From contig JAQQAS010000050.1 in the NCBI GenBank assembly GCA_028532815.1, positions 1 to 55,464 of the forward strand: a stretch of DNA of 55,464 nt. Direction: 5' to 3'. The DNA comes from Pleomorphochaeta sp. GTDB taxonomy: Bacteria > Spirochaetota > Spirochaetia > Sphaerochaetales > Sphaerochaetaceae. Under the pieces are notes generated by a model. The model made no database searches and was not told the DNA's origin. It was given only the letters and a program-made list of their open reading frames with translations. This document shows positions 9,038 to 19,900 of the stretch, piece after piece. Both the position numbers and the translations under genes were made by a program. Positions within the stretch are counted from its first letter, which is position 1; every line of letters starts with the position of its first letter.

Positions 9038-9523
9038 ATGAAGAAAATACTGATTTTGCTATTTTTAAGTTTTGTAATCATAATTTCTGCTTATAGCAAA
9101 TCAGCAGAAGTACAAGTAAACACATCTATAGGTGAAAGCTCTGTTTCATATAAATTATATTATAACAATGATGAAATTGAAGATAATTTAGATCTTTATG
9201 AAATAAGTATACTCCAGCCATTAAACTATGGTGGTGTTACAAATCCTTTTAGAATTGAAGCTTCATCTAATATGAACAGTGATTTGTCAATTGAAGTTAA
9301 TATTAGTGCAGAAAGTTTTGTTACGACATTAAACAATGGTTTAGAATCTTATGATTCTAAAATTACACCTATTGCAAGAGAACTATATAATATATCAACA
9401 ATTCCTGCTGGATTATTTGAAACTGCAACAGTATATGCCTTTGTAATGTCTTGGGATGGGGATGATTCACTTCCAGCTGGTTCATATACAAGTGATGTAA
9501 GCATTGAATATCAAATAAATTAA
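9038..9523 (+). CDS. small secreted beta-rich protein, function unknown
   Basis: A 161-residue protein with a clear signal peptide (MKKILILLFLSFVIIISAYS) and a mature part of alternating polar/hydrophobic strands. It ends in LPAGSYTSDVSIEYQIN, an ending typical of small exported immunoglobulin-like or pilin-like subunits in which the last strand carries an AG-x-Y-x-S/T-x-V motif. No cysteine follows the signal, so it is probably periplasmic or surface-exposed rather than a lipoprotein. It has its own promoter, an AAGGA ribosome site and a downstream terminator, so it is monocistronic. I do not recognise a named family; a fimbrial or spore-coat-like domain is possible. Confidence 0.7.
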   Translation: MKKILILLFLSFVIIISAYSKSAEVQVNTSIGESSVSYKLYYNNDEIEDNLDLYEISILQPLNYGGVTNPFRIEASSNMNSDLSIEVNISAESFVTTLNNGLESYDSKITPIARELYNISTIPAGLFETATVYAFVMSWDGDDSLPAGSYTSDVSIEYQIN

Positions 9524-9551
9524 AATTATAACTTAATACATTTTATAATAT

Positions 9552-9592
9552 AAAAAGGATTGCTTTCTAGAGATAGAAAACAACCCTTTTTT
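9552..9592. terminator. bidirectional terminator between the 9038 gene and hcp
   Basis: AAAAGG, TTG and TTTCTA arms pair with TAGAAA, CAA and CCTTTT around a GAGA loop, interrupted by two single mismatches. A-rich and T-rich flanks on either side let it act for both convergent genes. Confidence 0.75.
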
Positions 9593-9615
9593 GGTATTAT
9601 TAGATACTATTTTTT

Positions 9616-11259
9616 TTAGTTAAAAAACAATTTAATATCATCTTCAACAGATCCAATACCAGAGATGCCAAAGTTTTCAACTAAAACATTTGCAACGTTT
9701 GGTGAAAGGAAAGCAGGAAGTGTAGGCCCTAGATGAATATCTTTAACACCTAAGTATAATAGAGCTAGAAGAACGATTACAGCTTTTTGTTCATACCAAG
9801 CAATATTGTAGATGATAGGTAATTCATTAACATCTTCAAGAGCAAAAATTTCTTTTAGTTTTAATGCAATTAAAGCTAATGAATATGAATCATTACATTG
9901 ACCTGCATCTAATACTCTTGGAACTCCACCGATATCTCCTAAGTTTAATTTATTGTATCTATACTTAGCACAACCAGCTGTTAAAATAACAGTATCATCA
10001 GGAAGAGCTTTTGCAAAATCTGTATAATAACTTCTAGATTTTTGTCTACCGTCACAACCTGCCATTACAATAAATTTCTTAATAGCACCAGATTTAACTG
10101 CATCAACAACTGTATCAGCTAAAGCAAATACTTGTTCGTGAGCAAATCCACCGATAATTTCTCCAGTTTCAATTTCTACAGGAGGTTCACATTGTTGTGC
10201 TAATTTAATGATTTGTGTGAAATCTTTTTCACTTGCATTAGACCCTGAGATATGTTTAACACCTTCATAACCTGCAGCACCAGTTGTAAACATTTTATCT
10301 TTGTAAGAATCTGTAGGTGGAACAATACAGTTAGTAGTCATTAAAATAGGACCATTGAACTTTTCAAATTCTTCTTTTTGTTTCCACCATGCATTACCAT
10401 AGTTACCAACAAGGTTGTCATATTTCTTGAATTCAGGATAATAGTGAACAGGTAACATTTCACCGTGAGTGTAAACATCAACACCAGTGCCTTTAGTTTG
10501 TTCTAAAAGTTTTTCGATATCACCTAAATCGTGACCAGAAACTAAGATACCAGGACGATTTCTAACACCAATATTTACTTTAGTAATTTCTGGATTACCG
10601 TAAGTTTTAGTATTAGCAGTATCTAAAAGAGCCATGCCTTCAACACCAAATTTACCAGTTTCTAAGGTAAGAGAAACTAATTGATCAACAGTTAATGAAT
10701 CATCAAGTAATTTTGCTAGTGTATCTTGTAAGAAGATATCAATATCTTCGTTTTCATATCCTAAAGCATTGGCATGTTCAACATATGCTGCAGCACCTTT
10801 TAATCCATAAGTAATTAATTCTCTTAAGGAGCGAACATCTTCATTTTCTGATGCTAAAACACCAACTTTTTCACTTTGTGATTTAGAAGTTATTTCATCT
10901 ATAGTTGTGATTTTAAAAGTTGCCGCATCATGTAAATCAGCAGTATTGGTTAGTTGTTTCTTTAGAGAATCTCTCATGTTAAGTGTTTCAATTATTCTTG
11001 AAACAAATACATCATCATCAAAGTTAGCATTAGTAATAGTAGTAAATAAGTTAATTGTGATATAGTGATTAGTCACTTTATCTACAGTTTTTCCTTCAGC
11101 TCTAAGTCTTGAAGTAACAACACTTAAACCTTTTGTAGCATAAATAAGTAAATCTTGTAAATTTGCAGTATTTGAAGATTTACCACATACGCCTCTTACA
11201 GTACAACCTTTGTTGCCAGCTGTTTCTTGACATTGGAAACAAAACATTTCTGATTTCAT
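9616..11259 (-). CDS. hcp: hydroxylamine reductase / hybrid-cluster protein, class I
   Basis: Cytoplasmic iron–sulfur enzyme associated with nitric oxide/hydroxylamine detoxification in anaerobes. Near the N-terminus the cysteine spacing C-X2-C-X8-C-X5-C (in [13 protein letters not shown]…VCGK) marks the [4Fe-4S]-bearing class found in strict anaerobes, not the C-X2-C-X11-C-X6-C form of enterics. Hybrid-cluster cysteines are visible in [26 protein letters not shown] and AGQCNDSY. I start at ATG 11259 because AAGGAG lies just upstream and [14 protein letters not shown] is the usual family start; the longer frame to 11289 adds a non-conserved leader. Length is 547 residues, normal. The gene stands alone. 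Confidence 0.96.
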   Translation of the reverse strand: MKSEMFCFQCQETAGNKGCTVRGVCGKSSNTANLQDLLIYATKGLSVVTSRLRAEGKTVDKVTNHYITINLFTTITNANFDDDVFVSRIIETLNMRDSLKKQLTNTADLHDAATFKITTIDEITSKSQSEKVGVLASENEDVRSLRELITYGLKGAAAYVEHANALGYENEDIDIFLQDTLAKLLDDSLTVDQLVSLTLETGKFGVEGMALLDTANTKTYGNPEITKVNIGVRNRPGILVSGHDLGDIEKLLEQTKGTGVDVYTHGEMLPVHYYPEFKKYDNLVGNYGNAWWKQKEEFEKFNGPILMTTNCIVPPTDSYKDKMFTTGAAGYEGVKHISGSNASEKDFTQIIKLAQQCEPPVEIETGEIIGGFAHEQVFALADTVVDAVKSGAIKKFIVMAGCDGRQKSRSYYTDFAKALPDDTVILTAGCAKYRYNKLNLGDIGGVPRVLDAGQCNDSYSLALIALKLKEIFALEDVNELPIIYNIAWYEQKAVIVLLALLYLGVKDIHLGPTLPAFLSPNVANVLVENFGISGIGSVEDDIKLFFN

Positions 11260-11309
11260 ATTATTTCTCCTTGTTGAAATATTATTCATTTTTATAAATG
11301 AACAATAAC

Positions 11310-11343
11310 ATTATAGCACATATAAATCGGTTGTATTTGCAAC
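11310..11343 (-). promoter_or_regulatory. hcp promoter (extended -10) with small inverted repeat
   Basis: On the minus strand TGTGCTATAAT (11310–11320) is a strong extended -10 element about 50 bases before the hcp start. No good -35 is seen. Instead a GTTG-N6-CAAC inverted repeat at 11330–11343 covers that position, where an activator would bind. The arms are only four bases, so the operator is tentative. Confidence 0.5.
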
Positions 11344-11407
11344 ATTATAATAGAATTTATGAAAAATCTTTTTATCACCTTGAAAAATAGTATTTCTTAT
11401 AAAAATC

Positions 11408-11416
11408 TGTTATAAT
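11408..11416 (+). promoter_or_regulatory. extended -10 promoter of the 11465–ispG–uvrA group
   Basis: TGTTATAAT is an extended -10 (TG-N-TATAAT) about 49 bases upstream of the ATG at 11465. No -35 with proper spacing is visible. Confidence 0.5.
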
Positions 11417-11464
11417 TGAATTGTGTTGTAATTAAAAAGTTTTTAGAAAAGATTGGGTACAAAA

Positions 11465-13063
11465 ATGGATAATAGTAAAAAAATACTTACTTTATTTAAT
11501 AAAAGGGCAAAACTTCTTTATTTAAATGGTTTTACAAAATTTCAGATTTTAAATGAATTACAAATTTTTTATGAAAAAATTGATGAAAATGATTTAGCCA
11601 AAATTGATTTAGATAATTTTATTTTTAGTAACAATAGTGACAAACTACAATTAAATAGAAAAATAAAACAACATTTCTGTAATCATATATACTTTGATGA
11701 GCATTTTGATGATTATTTTGAAAAAATAAATAAAATATGCAAAAATGTAAATGTTGAAGAAAGTAATGAATTTAAATTAATCGATAACTTTTTAGATAAC
11801 CCTAGAATTGCTGAGATAAATGATATAACTCTCTCTTCTGCAATTTCTATTTATAAAACACCCTTTTTAAACACAAAAATTAATAAGGATAATTTTATTG
11901 ATTTAATAAATAATATTATGGAAGATTATGAAAATAATATTATAGATAATATGGAAGATAATTTATTATTATATGAGAATGCCTTTCTTAATTTAGACTA
12001 TTCAATATCAAAGGTTGAAGATAGGGTAGAAATATATCAAGAATTAATCATATTAATATCTAAACTAGCTCAACTTTATAATCTTGAAGCTGATATTCTT
12101 TTAAAGTACTTGGATATATATTTATGTAAAATAGTTAAAGATTTAATTATATTAGATGATAGAGAAGTAATTCTAAATACAATTAGAACTATATATAATA
12201 ATATTGACTTTAGCTCTTTTTTTATTTTATTACCTTTCTTTCTTGAAAATTTTTCACCATCCTATATTAAAATAGTGATGCAAGATCTTGAAGATGATAT
12301 ATTTGTTAAAAAAGATCAAAACTTTTTAATAATTAAAAACATATTATTATTTAGCAGTGCTGAGCTTTCTCCTTATAAAAAAAGTTTAGATGAAAATATA
12401 TATTTAGAAGAATTTAATAAGAATTTATCCCTATTAGAATTTGCAATTAATTTTGAAAGTAGAGATACGATTTATTATTATTGGAATAAAGTTAAAAATA
12501 GTGGGGACTATTGTCGTTATGAAGATATAGTTGAAGAAGTAGAAAATATTGTTGAAAATTTTAATAGAGTTGAAGAATTAACCTCTCATTTGAAAAAATT
12601 AACTATAAATAATATTTCACAACAATTGATAGAAATTGAACAGTTGAACTATTTAAATAGTAGGATATATTCTTGTGCGATTAATAGAGTTTATTATTAT
12701 TATTTTGATTCTAAAAGTTTTAATTTTGTTTTTTTGTTAATCCTACTGAATTTAGGCTTAGAAGATAAAGCGTCTATATATTTTTATCATAATATTAATT
12801 ATATTAATTGGGACGAAGTTAATTTTTCAGATATATTTACTTATGCGAATATATTATTTTTAATCAATGCATTTGATTTTACTAGTGAATTATTAATTAA
12901 ATTATATTCTGTATTAAAAAAATCTAATAAAGATAAATATACTACTTTATTAGATTATGTAATTATTGAATTAAAGATTTTAAAGAACCTAATGATTCCT
13001 GTTTTAAATAATAAAGATTGGGATGAGGTAATTTTAGAAGAAGATGATAAGGAAATAATATGA
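11465..13063 (+). CDS. unknown all-helical protein coupled to ispG
   Basis: I do not recognise this 532-residue protein. It has no signal peptide, no membrane helix and no catalytic motif that I can see. It is rich in Asn, Asp, Glu, Ile, Leu and Tyr and appears helical throughout, with short amphipathic segments suggestive of a degenerate helical-repeat (TPR-like) scaffold. Its stop overlaps the ispG start (ATGA at 13060–13063), so the two are translated together. The ATG at 11465 is preferred over the in-frame TTG at 11453; neither has a clear ribosome site. A cytoplasmic scaffold or regulatory role is only a guess. Confidence 0.75.
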   Translation: MDNSKKILTLFNKRAKLLYLNGFTKFQILNELQIFYEKIDENDLAKIDLDNFIFSNNSDKLQLNRKIKQHFCNHIYFDEHFDDYFEKINKICKNVNVEESNEFKLIDNFLDNPRIAEINDITLSSAISIYKTPFLNTKINKDNFIDLINNIMEDYENNIIDNMEDNLLLYENAFLNLDYSISKVEDRVEIYQELIILISKLAQLYNLEADILLKYLDIYLCKIVKDLIILDDREVILNTIRTIYNNIDFSSFFILLPFFLENFSPSYIKIVMQDLEDDIFVKKDQNFLIIKNILLFSSAELSPYKKSLDENIYLEEFNKNLSLLEFAINFESRDTIYYYWNKVKNSGDYCRYEDIVEEVENIVENFNRVEELTSHLKKLTINNISQQLIEIEQLNYLNSRIYSCAINRVYYYYFDSKSFNFVFLLILLNLGLEDKASIYFYHNINYINWDEVNFSDIFTYANILFLINAFDFTSELLIKLYSVLKKSNKDKYTTLLDYVIIELKILKNLMIPVLNNKDWDEVILEEDDKEII

Positions 13064-14100
13064 GAAAACCAATTATTGCAAATGTTAAAGATATAAAAAT
13101 AGGGAAAGGTTATCCAATTAGTATTCAAACTATGTACGATAGTCCTGTTCCTTCAAACAAAAAAGATTTAGATTCATTATTGGCTAGAATGAATGGTTTA
13201 TCTATGATGGGATGTGATATTATGAGATTTTCATATCCTTCAGATAATGATAGAGACGCTTTTAAATATTTAAATGAAAGATCTACTATGCCTTTAGTAG
13301 CTGATATACATTTTGACTTTAAAATGGCTTTAGCTGCTTTAGATTGTGGTTTTAGTAAAATTAGAATTAATCCAGGTAATATTGGAGCAAGATGGAAAGT
13401 CGATGAAGTTGTTAGAGCAGCTAAAGATAATGGTGCTGCAATTAGAATTGGATTAAATTCAGGTTCTCTGCCTAAAGGAACTGGTGATCATACTGCAATC
13501 ATGGTAGATAATGCCTTAAAATATCTAGAATGGTTTGAAGAATTAGATTTTTATAATACAGTTGTATCTTTGAAATCTACTAGTTTAGAAGAGACTAGAA
13601 TAGCAAATGAAGAATTTTCTAAAAAAAGTAATTATCCATTACATATAGGGGTAACAGAAGCTGGATCTGTAGTATCCTCTGTTGCAAGATCTACATGGGT
13701 TTTAGGAAACTTAATTAAGCAAGGAATAGGCGATACTATGCGTATTTCTATCACAGGTAGTATTGAGGATGAAGTTTTTGCTGGAGTTGAGATACTTAGA
13801 ACCTTAGGTTTAAGAGATAAGGGAGTTAGGATTATTAGCTGTCCTAGATGTGGACGAAACTCTTTCGATTCGATAGGATTTCTACAAGAAATCGAACCAG
13901 ATTTATTAAAACTAAATAAAAATATCTCTGTTGCTATTATGGGTTGTCAGGTTAATGGACCTGGAGAAGCAAAAGAAGCAGATTTTGCAATTACTGGCAT
14001 TGGAAATAAAGTCTTTTTATATAAAAAGGGTAAATTAAGCCTTGAAGTTGATGTTCAGAATGCAAAAAAAGCACTATTAGAGGCAATTAATGGGGAATAA
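13060..14100 (+). CDS. ispG: 4-hydroxy-3-methylbut-2-en-1-yl diphosphate synthase
   Basis: Penultimate step of the MEP isoprenoid pathway: reductive conversion of methylerythritol cyclodiphosphate to HMBPP. The TIM-barrel half begins with SIQTMYDSPV and includes DIHFDFKMAL and KIRINPGNIG. The C-terminal [4Fe-4S] domain has its cysteines in SCPRCGR and MGCQVNGPGEA. At 346 residues it is the compact form, without the extra domain of plant-type enzymes. It starts four bases inside the preceding unknown gene and ends 11 bases inside uvrA, forming a tightly coupled trio. The other MEP pathway genes are not in this window. Confidence 0.96.
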   Translation: MRKPIIANVKDIKIGKGYPISIQTMYDSPVPSNKKDLDSLLARMNGLSMMGCDIMRFSYPSDNDRDAFKYLNERSTMPLVADIHFDFKMALAALDCGFSKIRINPGNIGARWKVDEVVRAAKDNGAAIRIGLNSGSLPKGTGDHTAIMVDNALKYLEWFEELDFYNTVVSLKSTSLEETRIANEEFSKKSNYPLHIGVTEAGSVVSSVARSTWVLGNLIKQGIGDTMRISITGSIEDEVFAGVEILRTLGLRDKGVRIISCPRCGRNSFDSIGFLQEIEPDLLKLNKNISVAIMGCQVNGPGEAKEADFAITGIGNKVFLYKKGKLSLEVDVQNAKKALLEAINGE

Positions 14101-16924
14101 TAATAAATTAATTATAAAAGGTGCTAGTGAGCATAATTTAAAATCAATTGATTTAACCTTAGATAAAGATAAATTAATAGTAGTAAGTGGTTTAAGTGGA
14201 AGTGGTAAAAGTTCACTAGCCTTCGACACTATTTTTGCAGAAGGACAAAGAAGATATGTAGAAAGTCTATCTGCCTATGCTAGACAATTTTTAGGAAGAT
14301 TAGAAAAACCAGCAGTAGAATACATTGAAGGACTATCTCCTTCTATTGCAATAGAACAGAAATCTACAAATAAAAACCCTAGATCCATAGTTGGAACAAT
14401 TACTGAGATCTATGATTATTATAGATTATTATGGGCAAGAGTTGGTAAAGCTTATTGTCCAAATTGTAAAAGAGAAATAACTGAAATGAGCATCGATCAA
14501 ATAATTGATGCTATTTATAATTATGAAGATAATACAAGATTAATTATAAGTGCTCCTGTTGCCAGGGGTAGAAAAGGTGAATACAAAAAAGTATTTGAAG
14601 ATGCAAAAAATGCAGGATTTCAAAGAGCAAAAATTGACAATGAAATGGTAATGCTTGAAGATGTCATTCAAGTTGATAAAAACTTCAAACATGATATAGA
14701 TATTGTTGTTGATAGATTGATTTTAAATAAAGAGAATAGAACTAGACTTTCAGATTCACTTGAAACTGCAATTGAGATGACAAATGGATTAGTTAAAATA
14801 ACTTATATACTTAAACAAGATGGTATCCAAAAAGAAAAAGATGAAGTTTTTTCACAAAGAAATAGTTGTCCTCATTGTGGAATAACTTTTGCAGATTTAG
14901 AGCCAAGACTATTTTCATTTAATAATCCTTATGGAGCCTGTCCAACTTGTAAAGGACTTGGAATTGTTAGTGAGTTTGATTTAGATTTGATAATTCCCGA
15001 TATGTCTCTAAGTATAAATGAACATGCTATAAAAACTCACAATCCTCAAGCAAATTGGAATAAAGCCCTATTTGAATCACTTTCTAAAGCATTAAATTTT
15101 TCTTTAGACACACCATTAAATAAATTACCTAAAAAGATATTTAACATAATTTTAAATGGGTATAACACAGAAATACCAATAAATTATGATAATGGGATTA
15201 ACTCCAAACAAATTGTATTTAAAAAGTATGAAGGTGTACTAAATGAATTAGAGAGAAGATATTTTCAAACTACAAGTATGCATATGAAAGGCTGGTATGA
15301 CTCATTCAAATCTCATAAGACTTGCCCTTCTTGTAAAGGTAAAAGGCTTAGAGAAGATGCTCTAAATGTTCTAGTTGGTGGAAAAAATATTATGGAGGTT
15401 ACATCCTATTCAATTAAGGATAGTCTTTCTTTTTTTAAAAACTTAAAATTAAGTGAGACAGATACAACCATATCAAAAGAAATATTAAAAGAAATTAACA
15501 ACAGATTATCTTTTTTATATAATGTAGGTCTTTCCTATTTAACATTAGATAGAAATAGTGGAACCCTAAGTGGAGGAGAAGCACAAAGAATTAGACTTGC
15601 TACACAAATAGGATCTGCTCTAACTGGTGTTATGTACGTTTTAGATGAACCATCCATTGGACTACATCAAAAAGATAATGAAAAATTAATCAATTCTTTG
15701 AAAAAACTTAGAGATATTGGAAATACACTTATAGTTGTTGAACATGATGAAGCTACGATAAGAGAAGCAGATTATGTTGTCGATTTAGGACCTGGTGCCG
15801 GCGTTCATGGCGGTTATATTATAGCTGAAGGAACACCGAAGGAAATTGAAGCAAATCCAAAATCAATAACTGGCCAGTTTTTATCAAAGAGACAAGAAAT
15901 AGCTGTCCCAAGTAAAAGACGAAAAGGCAATAAGCAAAAAATTCGAATTGAAGGAGCTAGTAAAAACAATTTATTAAGTATTGATGTAGACATTCCTTTA
16001 GGAAAACTTGTAGTAATTACAGGGGTTTCAGGAAGTGGGAAGTCAACACTTCTTAATGAAATTGTTGTACCATCACTAAAGAGAAAATTAAATGGTAAGA
16101 ATTTTAATTATGATGGTTATACAAAAATCTCAGGTTATGAAAATATTGATAAATTAATTAATATTGACCAAAGTCCTATAGGACGAACTCCTAGATCCAA
16201 TCCTGCAACATATGTTGGAGCATTTACGCCAATTAGAGAATTGTTTGCATCTCTTCCTGAATCAAAAGCGAGAGGTTATAAAAGTGGAAGATTTTCATTT
16301 AATGTAGCCGGTGGTAGATGTGAAAATTGTAGTGGTGATGGAAATATTAAGATTGAAATGCACTTTTTACCTGATGTATTTGTGAAATGTGATGTTTGTC
16401 ATGGAAAAAGATATAATACTGAAACCTTATCTATAAGATACAAAGGCAAGAATATTTATGATGTTTTAGATATGACAGTCGAAGAAGCAAAAGAATTTTT
16501 CAAACCAATTAATAAGATTAGAAGAAAGCTAGAAACTTTAGATAGTGTAGGTTTAGGCTATTTAAAACTTGGACAGAGTGCCTTAACCCTTAGTGGTGGA
16601 GAAGCTCAAAGAGTTAAACTATCATTAGAACTATCCAAAGTTAACACAGGTAAAACATTATATATTTTAGATGAACCTACAACAGGACTTCATTTTGCAG
16701 ATGTTAAATTATTAGTAGATGTAATAAATAGACTTGTCGATAACGGTAATACAGTTGTATTAATTGAACATAATTTAGATGTAATTAAAACTGCTGATTA
16801 TATTATTGATTTAGGACCTGACGGAGGAGATGGAGGGGGAATGGTTGTAGCAACTGGTACCCCTGAAGAAGTAGCTAAAAATGAAAAGTCTTATACAGGG
16901 CAATTCTTAAAACAGATGTTATAA
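14090..16924 (+). CDS. uvrA: excinuclease ABC subunit A
   Basis: DNA-damage sensor of nucleotide excision repair, a dimeric ABC ATPase. Two ABC modules are visible: Walker A GLSGSGKSS near residue 33 and GVSGSGKST in the second half; ABC signatures LSGGEAQRIRLA and LSGGEAQRVKLS; Walker B YVLDEPSIGLH and YILDEPTTGLH. Zinc-binding CXXC pairs occur in CPNCKRE, CPHCG…CPTCKG and CENCSG…CDVCHG. The 944-residue length is typical. The start overlaps the ispG stop by 11 bases with an AGAGG ribosome site. lptD follows eight bases later, the same order I recall from Treponema pallidum. Confidence 0.98.
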   Translation: MGNNNKLIIKGASEHNLKSIDLTLDKDKLIVVSGLSGSGKSSLAFDTIFAEGQRRYVESLSAYARQFLGRLEKPAVEYIEGLSPSIAIEQKSTNKNPRSIVGTITEIYDYYRLLWARVGKAYCPNCKREITEMSIDQIIDAIYNYEDNTRLIISAPVARGRKGEYKKVFEDAKNAGFQRAKIDNEMVMLEDVIQVDKNFKHDIDIVVDRLILNKENRTRLSDSLETAIEMTNGLVKITYILKQDGIQKEKDEVFSQRNSCPHCGITFADLEPRLFSFNNPYGACPTCKGLGIVSEFDLDLIIPDMSLSINEHAIKTHNPQANWNKALFESLSKALNFSLDTPLNKLPKKIFNIILNGYNTEIPINYDNGINSKQIVFKKYEGVLNELERRYFQTTSMHMKGWYDSFKSHKTCPSCKGKRLREDALNVLVGGKNIMEVTSYSIKDSLSFFKNLKLSETDTTISKEILKEINNRLSFLYNVGLSYLTLDRNSGTLSGGEAQRIRLATQIGSALTGVMYVLDEPSIGLHQKDNEKLINSLKKLRDIGNTLIVVEHDEATIREADYVVDLGPGAGVHGGYIIAEGTPKEIEANPKSITGQFLSKRQEIAVPSKRRKGNKQKIRIEGASKNNLLSIDVDIPLGKLVVITGVSGSGKSTLLNEIVVPSLKRKLNGKNFNYDGYTKISGYENIDKLINIDQSPIGRTPRSNPATYVGAFTPIRELFASLPESKARGYKSGRFSFNVAGGRCENCSGDGNIKIEMHFLPDVFVKCDVCHGKRYNTETLSIRYKGKNIYDVLDMTVEEAKEFFKPINKIRRKLETLDSVGLGYLKLGQSALTLSGGEAQRVKLSLELSKVNTGKTLYILDEPTTGLHFADVKLLVDVINRLVDNGNTVVLIEHNLDVIKTADYIIDLGPDGGDGGGMVVATGTPEEVAKNEKSYTGQFLKQML

Positions 16925-16925
16925 T
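16918..16925 (+). promoter_or_regulatory. candidate internal promoter for leaderless lptD mRNA
   Basis: TG-T-TATAAT lies across the uvrA stop codon, and the lptD ATG is only six bases beyond its last base, where transcription would begin. No ribosome site precedes that ATG. There is no convincing -35 element. Confidence 0.35.
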
Positions 16926-16931
16926 CAAATT

Positions 16932-19900
16932 ATGAAAAAAACTGTTGCAATTTTATTTTTTTTATTAATTTTAGTTCAAAATGTTTATTCTAGTGATTTA
17001 GCAATTATTAGTTTAAATCAAGCAAGTGAGAATGAACTTGCTATGATGTGTAGTTTGAGAAATCTTGATTGTGGTGATTCTAAAAGTGAGATGATTTCAG
17101 CTCTAAAAGAAATTTTAGAAGCTGAAGGCAGCACTGCCACTACAATAGAAAAAGATAGTAATACAGAAAAAGAAAATGATGAAACTTTTTCCTTTGAGAT
17201 AAGAAGTGCAAATTCCATGAAAAGGTTAAGTAGTTCAAATAGTTTAACCATTTTAAATGGAGATGTTGTTTTAGTCTTTAAAGAAAATAATGAAGAAAAG
17301 ACATTAAGTGCTCAAACAATAATAGTTGATACAGAAAATTTTAAATTAGCTGCCATGGGGGAAGTTTCTTTTGCTATTGGGGAAAATGAAGAGAGTTTAT
17401 TTACCCAAGATATTGGTGGTGAAATAATAACATATAATTGGGAAACTAATATCCTTAATGTAACTAATGCCAGTGTTTATACCGAGAGAGAAAATAGTGA
17501 TGGTGATAGTGTCGAGTTTAATGCATCCTCTTCTCTTATGACGTTGAATACAGAAACAAATAGCTTAATCTTAAATGATGGATTTATAACAACAAATCCA
17601 ACAAATGCCTATTCCTCTATCAGTGCTGATAAAATTGCATTGTTAGAACACGGTGATTTATATTTAGAAAATGCTGTAGTTTCACTTGGTAGAGTCGATG
17701 TGTTGTATTTGCCATATTTCTTTTCTCCAGGTGCAACTATGATTGGTAATCCTTCTATAGGTTATGAATCAACTAGGGGAACATTTGTAAATACAACTTT
17801 TGAATTGCTTGGGAAATATCCTAATTTTGAATCAACCTCTTCAAGTAGTTTTACATCACTATTAAAAACAGATGATAGCCAAGATAACTATGCAACAGGT
17901 TCAATTTATAATAGTGAAGAGCCTACTTCTAAGATACAACAATGGGCAATTGATTCAAATAGTTACTTTACTCTTATGTTAGATGCGTATGAATATACTC
18001 CATATTCGATAGAAGATGATGATAATGGTAGTGTAGTATTAGGTTATGTCTCTCAAGCTAATTTGTTTGATAAAGCTTTAACAATTACATCTAGCGCTAT
18101 CACCAGTATTGCTAGTGATGGGATTATTGGGGATATAGAATCTTATGATTATTATCCTGTTTTTAGATATGATGCAAGTTTATCAGCAAAATATCAGTTT
18201 GAGGATGGATCAATTAATTTATACATGCCATTAGTATCAGATCCTACAGTTAGAAAAACCTACGGTAATAGATTATCAGATTTCAGCATTGATGCAATAT
18301 GGAATAGTCAAAGTTTCCCATCTACATACTCCTCAGATATTGATAGTTATAGTTGGAGTATGGATTCTAAATTTAATTTAAGTCCTGATTTCTTATTTCC
18401 TTATATAAAAAATATTAAAGTCAGTAGTTTTGATTCAAATATTGACTATGAATGGGAAAAAAATGATGGAAGTTATTCATACGTAATAGATGAGATGACT
18501 TTAGGGGATTTAGATGCTGATATTAATGGTCAATTATTCACTACCATAGATGAAAATGAAGAAGAAAAAGAAAATAAAGATGAGCTTGATGAAAAAACTC
18601 AAGAATTATTAGATACTTTATATCAATCCTCAAATAAAAGTAGTACAGACAATACAAGTTCATCTTATTATGATTTATCCTATAATCTCAATGAAATTTT
18701 TTATTATACAAAAGAAGATAATGATGATACAGAACTATACAACAAATCATATTTAACGCTTACAAGTGATGGTCAAGTAGAACCAAATATTTTAGAAGTA
18801 GATAATTCTACTACATTTAATTTTATTTATGATAATGTTTTTGATGATAGTGAAAGTACATCTATAGATATTAAGACAAAAAACGCAATACAATTACCTT
18901 TTATTAATTTATCTTATTATTTTGATACTAGATTATATAAATATAGTATTACAGAAGAAGATGGGGATATTGATGAAGATATTTATGAATTTGAGTATAG
19001 TGATGATTATATAACTACACATGAGATTGAGTGGGAAAAATCATTTTATTATTATGATTTAATTATTACTCCATCTATATCATTAGAATTACCACCATTA
19101 ACTCTTTCAATAGAGCCATCAGTAACACTAAATTATAAAAATATACAAAATAAAACAGTATTTACATTTGATATAGATTACCCAGATGTTGAATTTACTG
19201 AAGTTGAAAATTATATAAACTATTCAATAAATGATTTATATTTTGGATTGGATATATACTATGATATTGAAGATAGTAAAACAGCTAATAGATTAGTTGA
19301 TTCTCTAGTTTTAACATCCACAGTAACTTATAGTAACAAAGATAGAAATCAATATTTTACTCATAGTAGTAAATACTATGGATTATATGATGACTCAGAA
19401 GAAGATTATTTTAGTGATTTTTCTTTTTCTTACAAAAATAAATTTTTAGAGAGCAAATTAAATTTCTATTCAGAATCCTCTAAGCTTGAATTAGATTATT
19501 TTAAAAATACTATAAGTATGGAGGATTATACTAAATATTGGTGGAAAAATAGAATTGGCTTAAACTTAGATTTAGATGCAACTTTTAACTATAGTTTTTC
19601 AGATATCTATTCCACTTATCTAAGTATAACAGGAAGTCTTTCATTTGAAATTGCTGAATTTTTGTCTATTGATTTTTCAATAACTACATCTAACTATGGT
19701 TTTTATAATTACTATGATGATGATGACAATTTTGATTTTAGTCTCTTATTTACTGACTTAGCTAATTCTCTTGATATATTTGGAGATGGAATTTATTCAA
19801 CACAATTCAATTTGGAAGAAGTTTCTCTTGATATGGTTCATATGATGGAGGACTGGGATTTGCATTGCAAATACAGTGGATCCGTTGTATTATCTAACTA

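Noticed and set aside
11260-11289. Ten-residue N-terminal extension of Hcp
   Set aside because: The ribosome site AAGGAG lies downstream of that start and directly before ATG 11259, which matches the family N-terminus.
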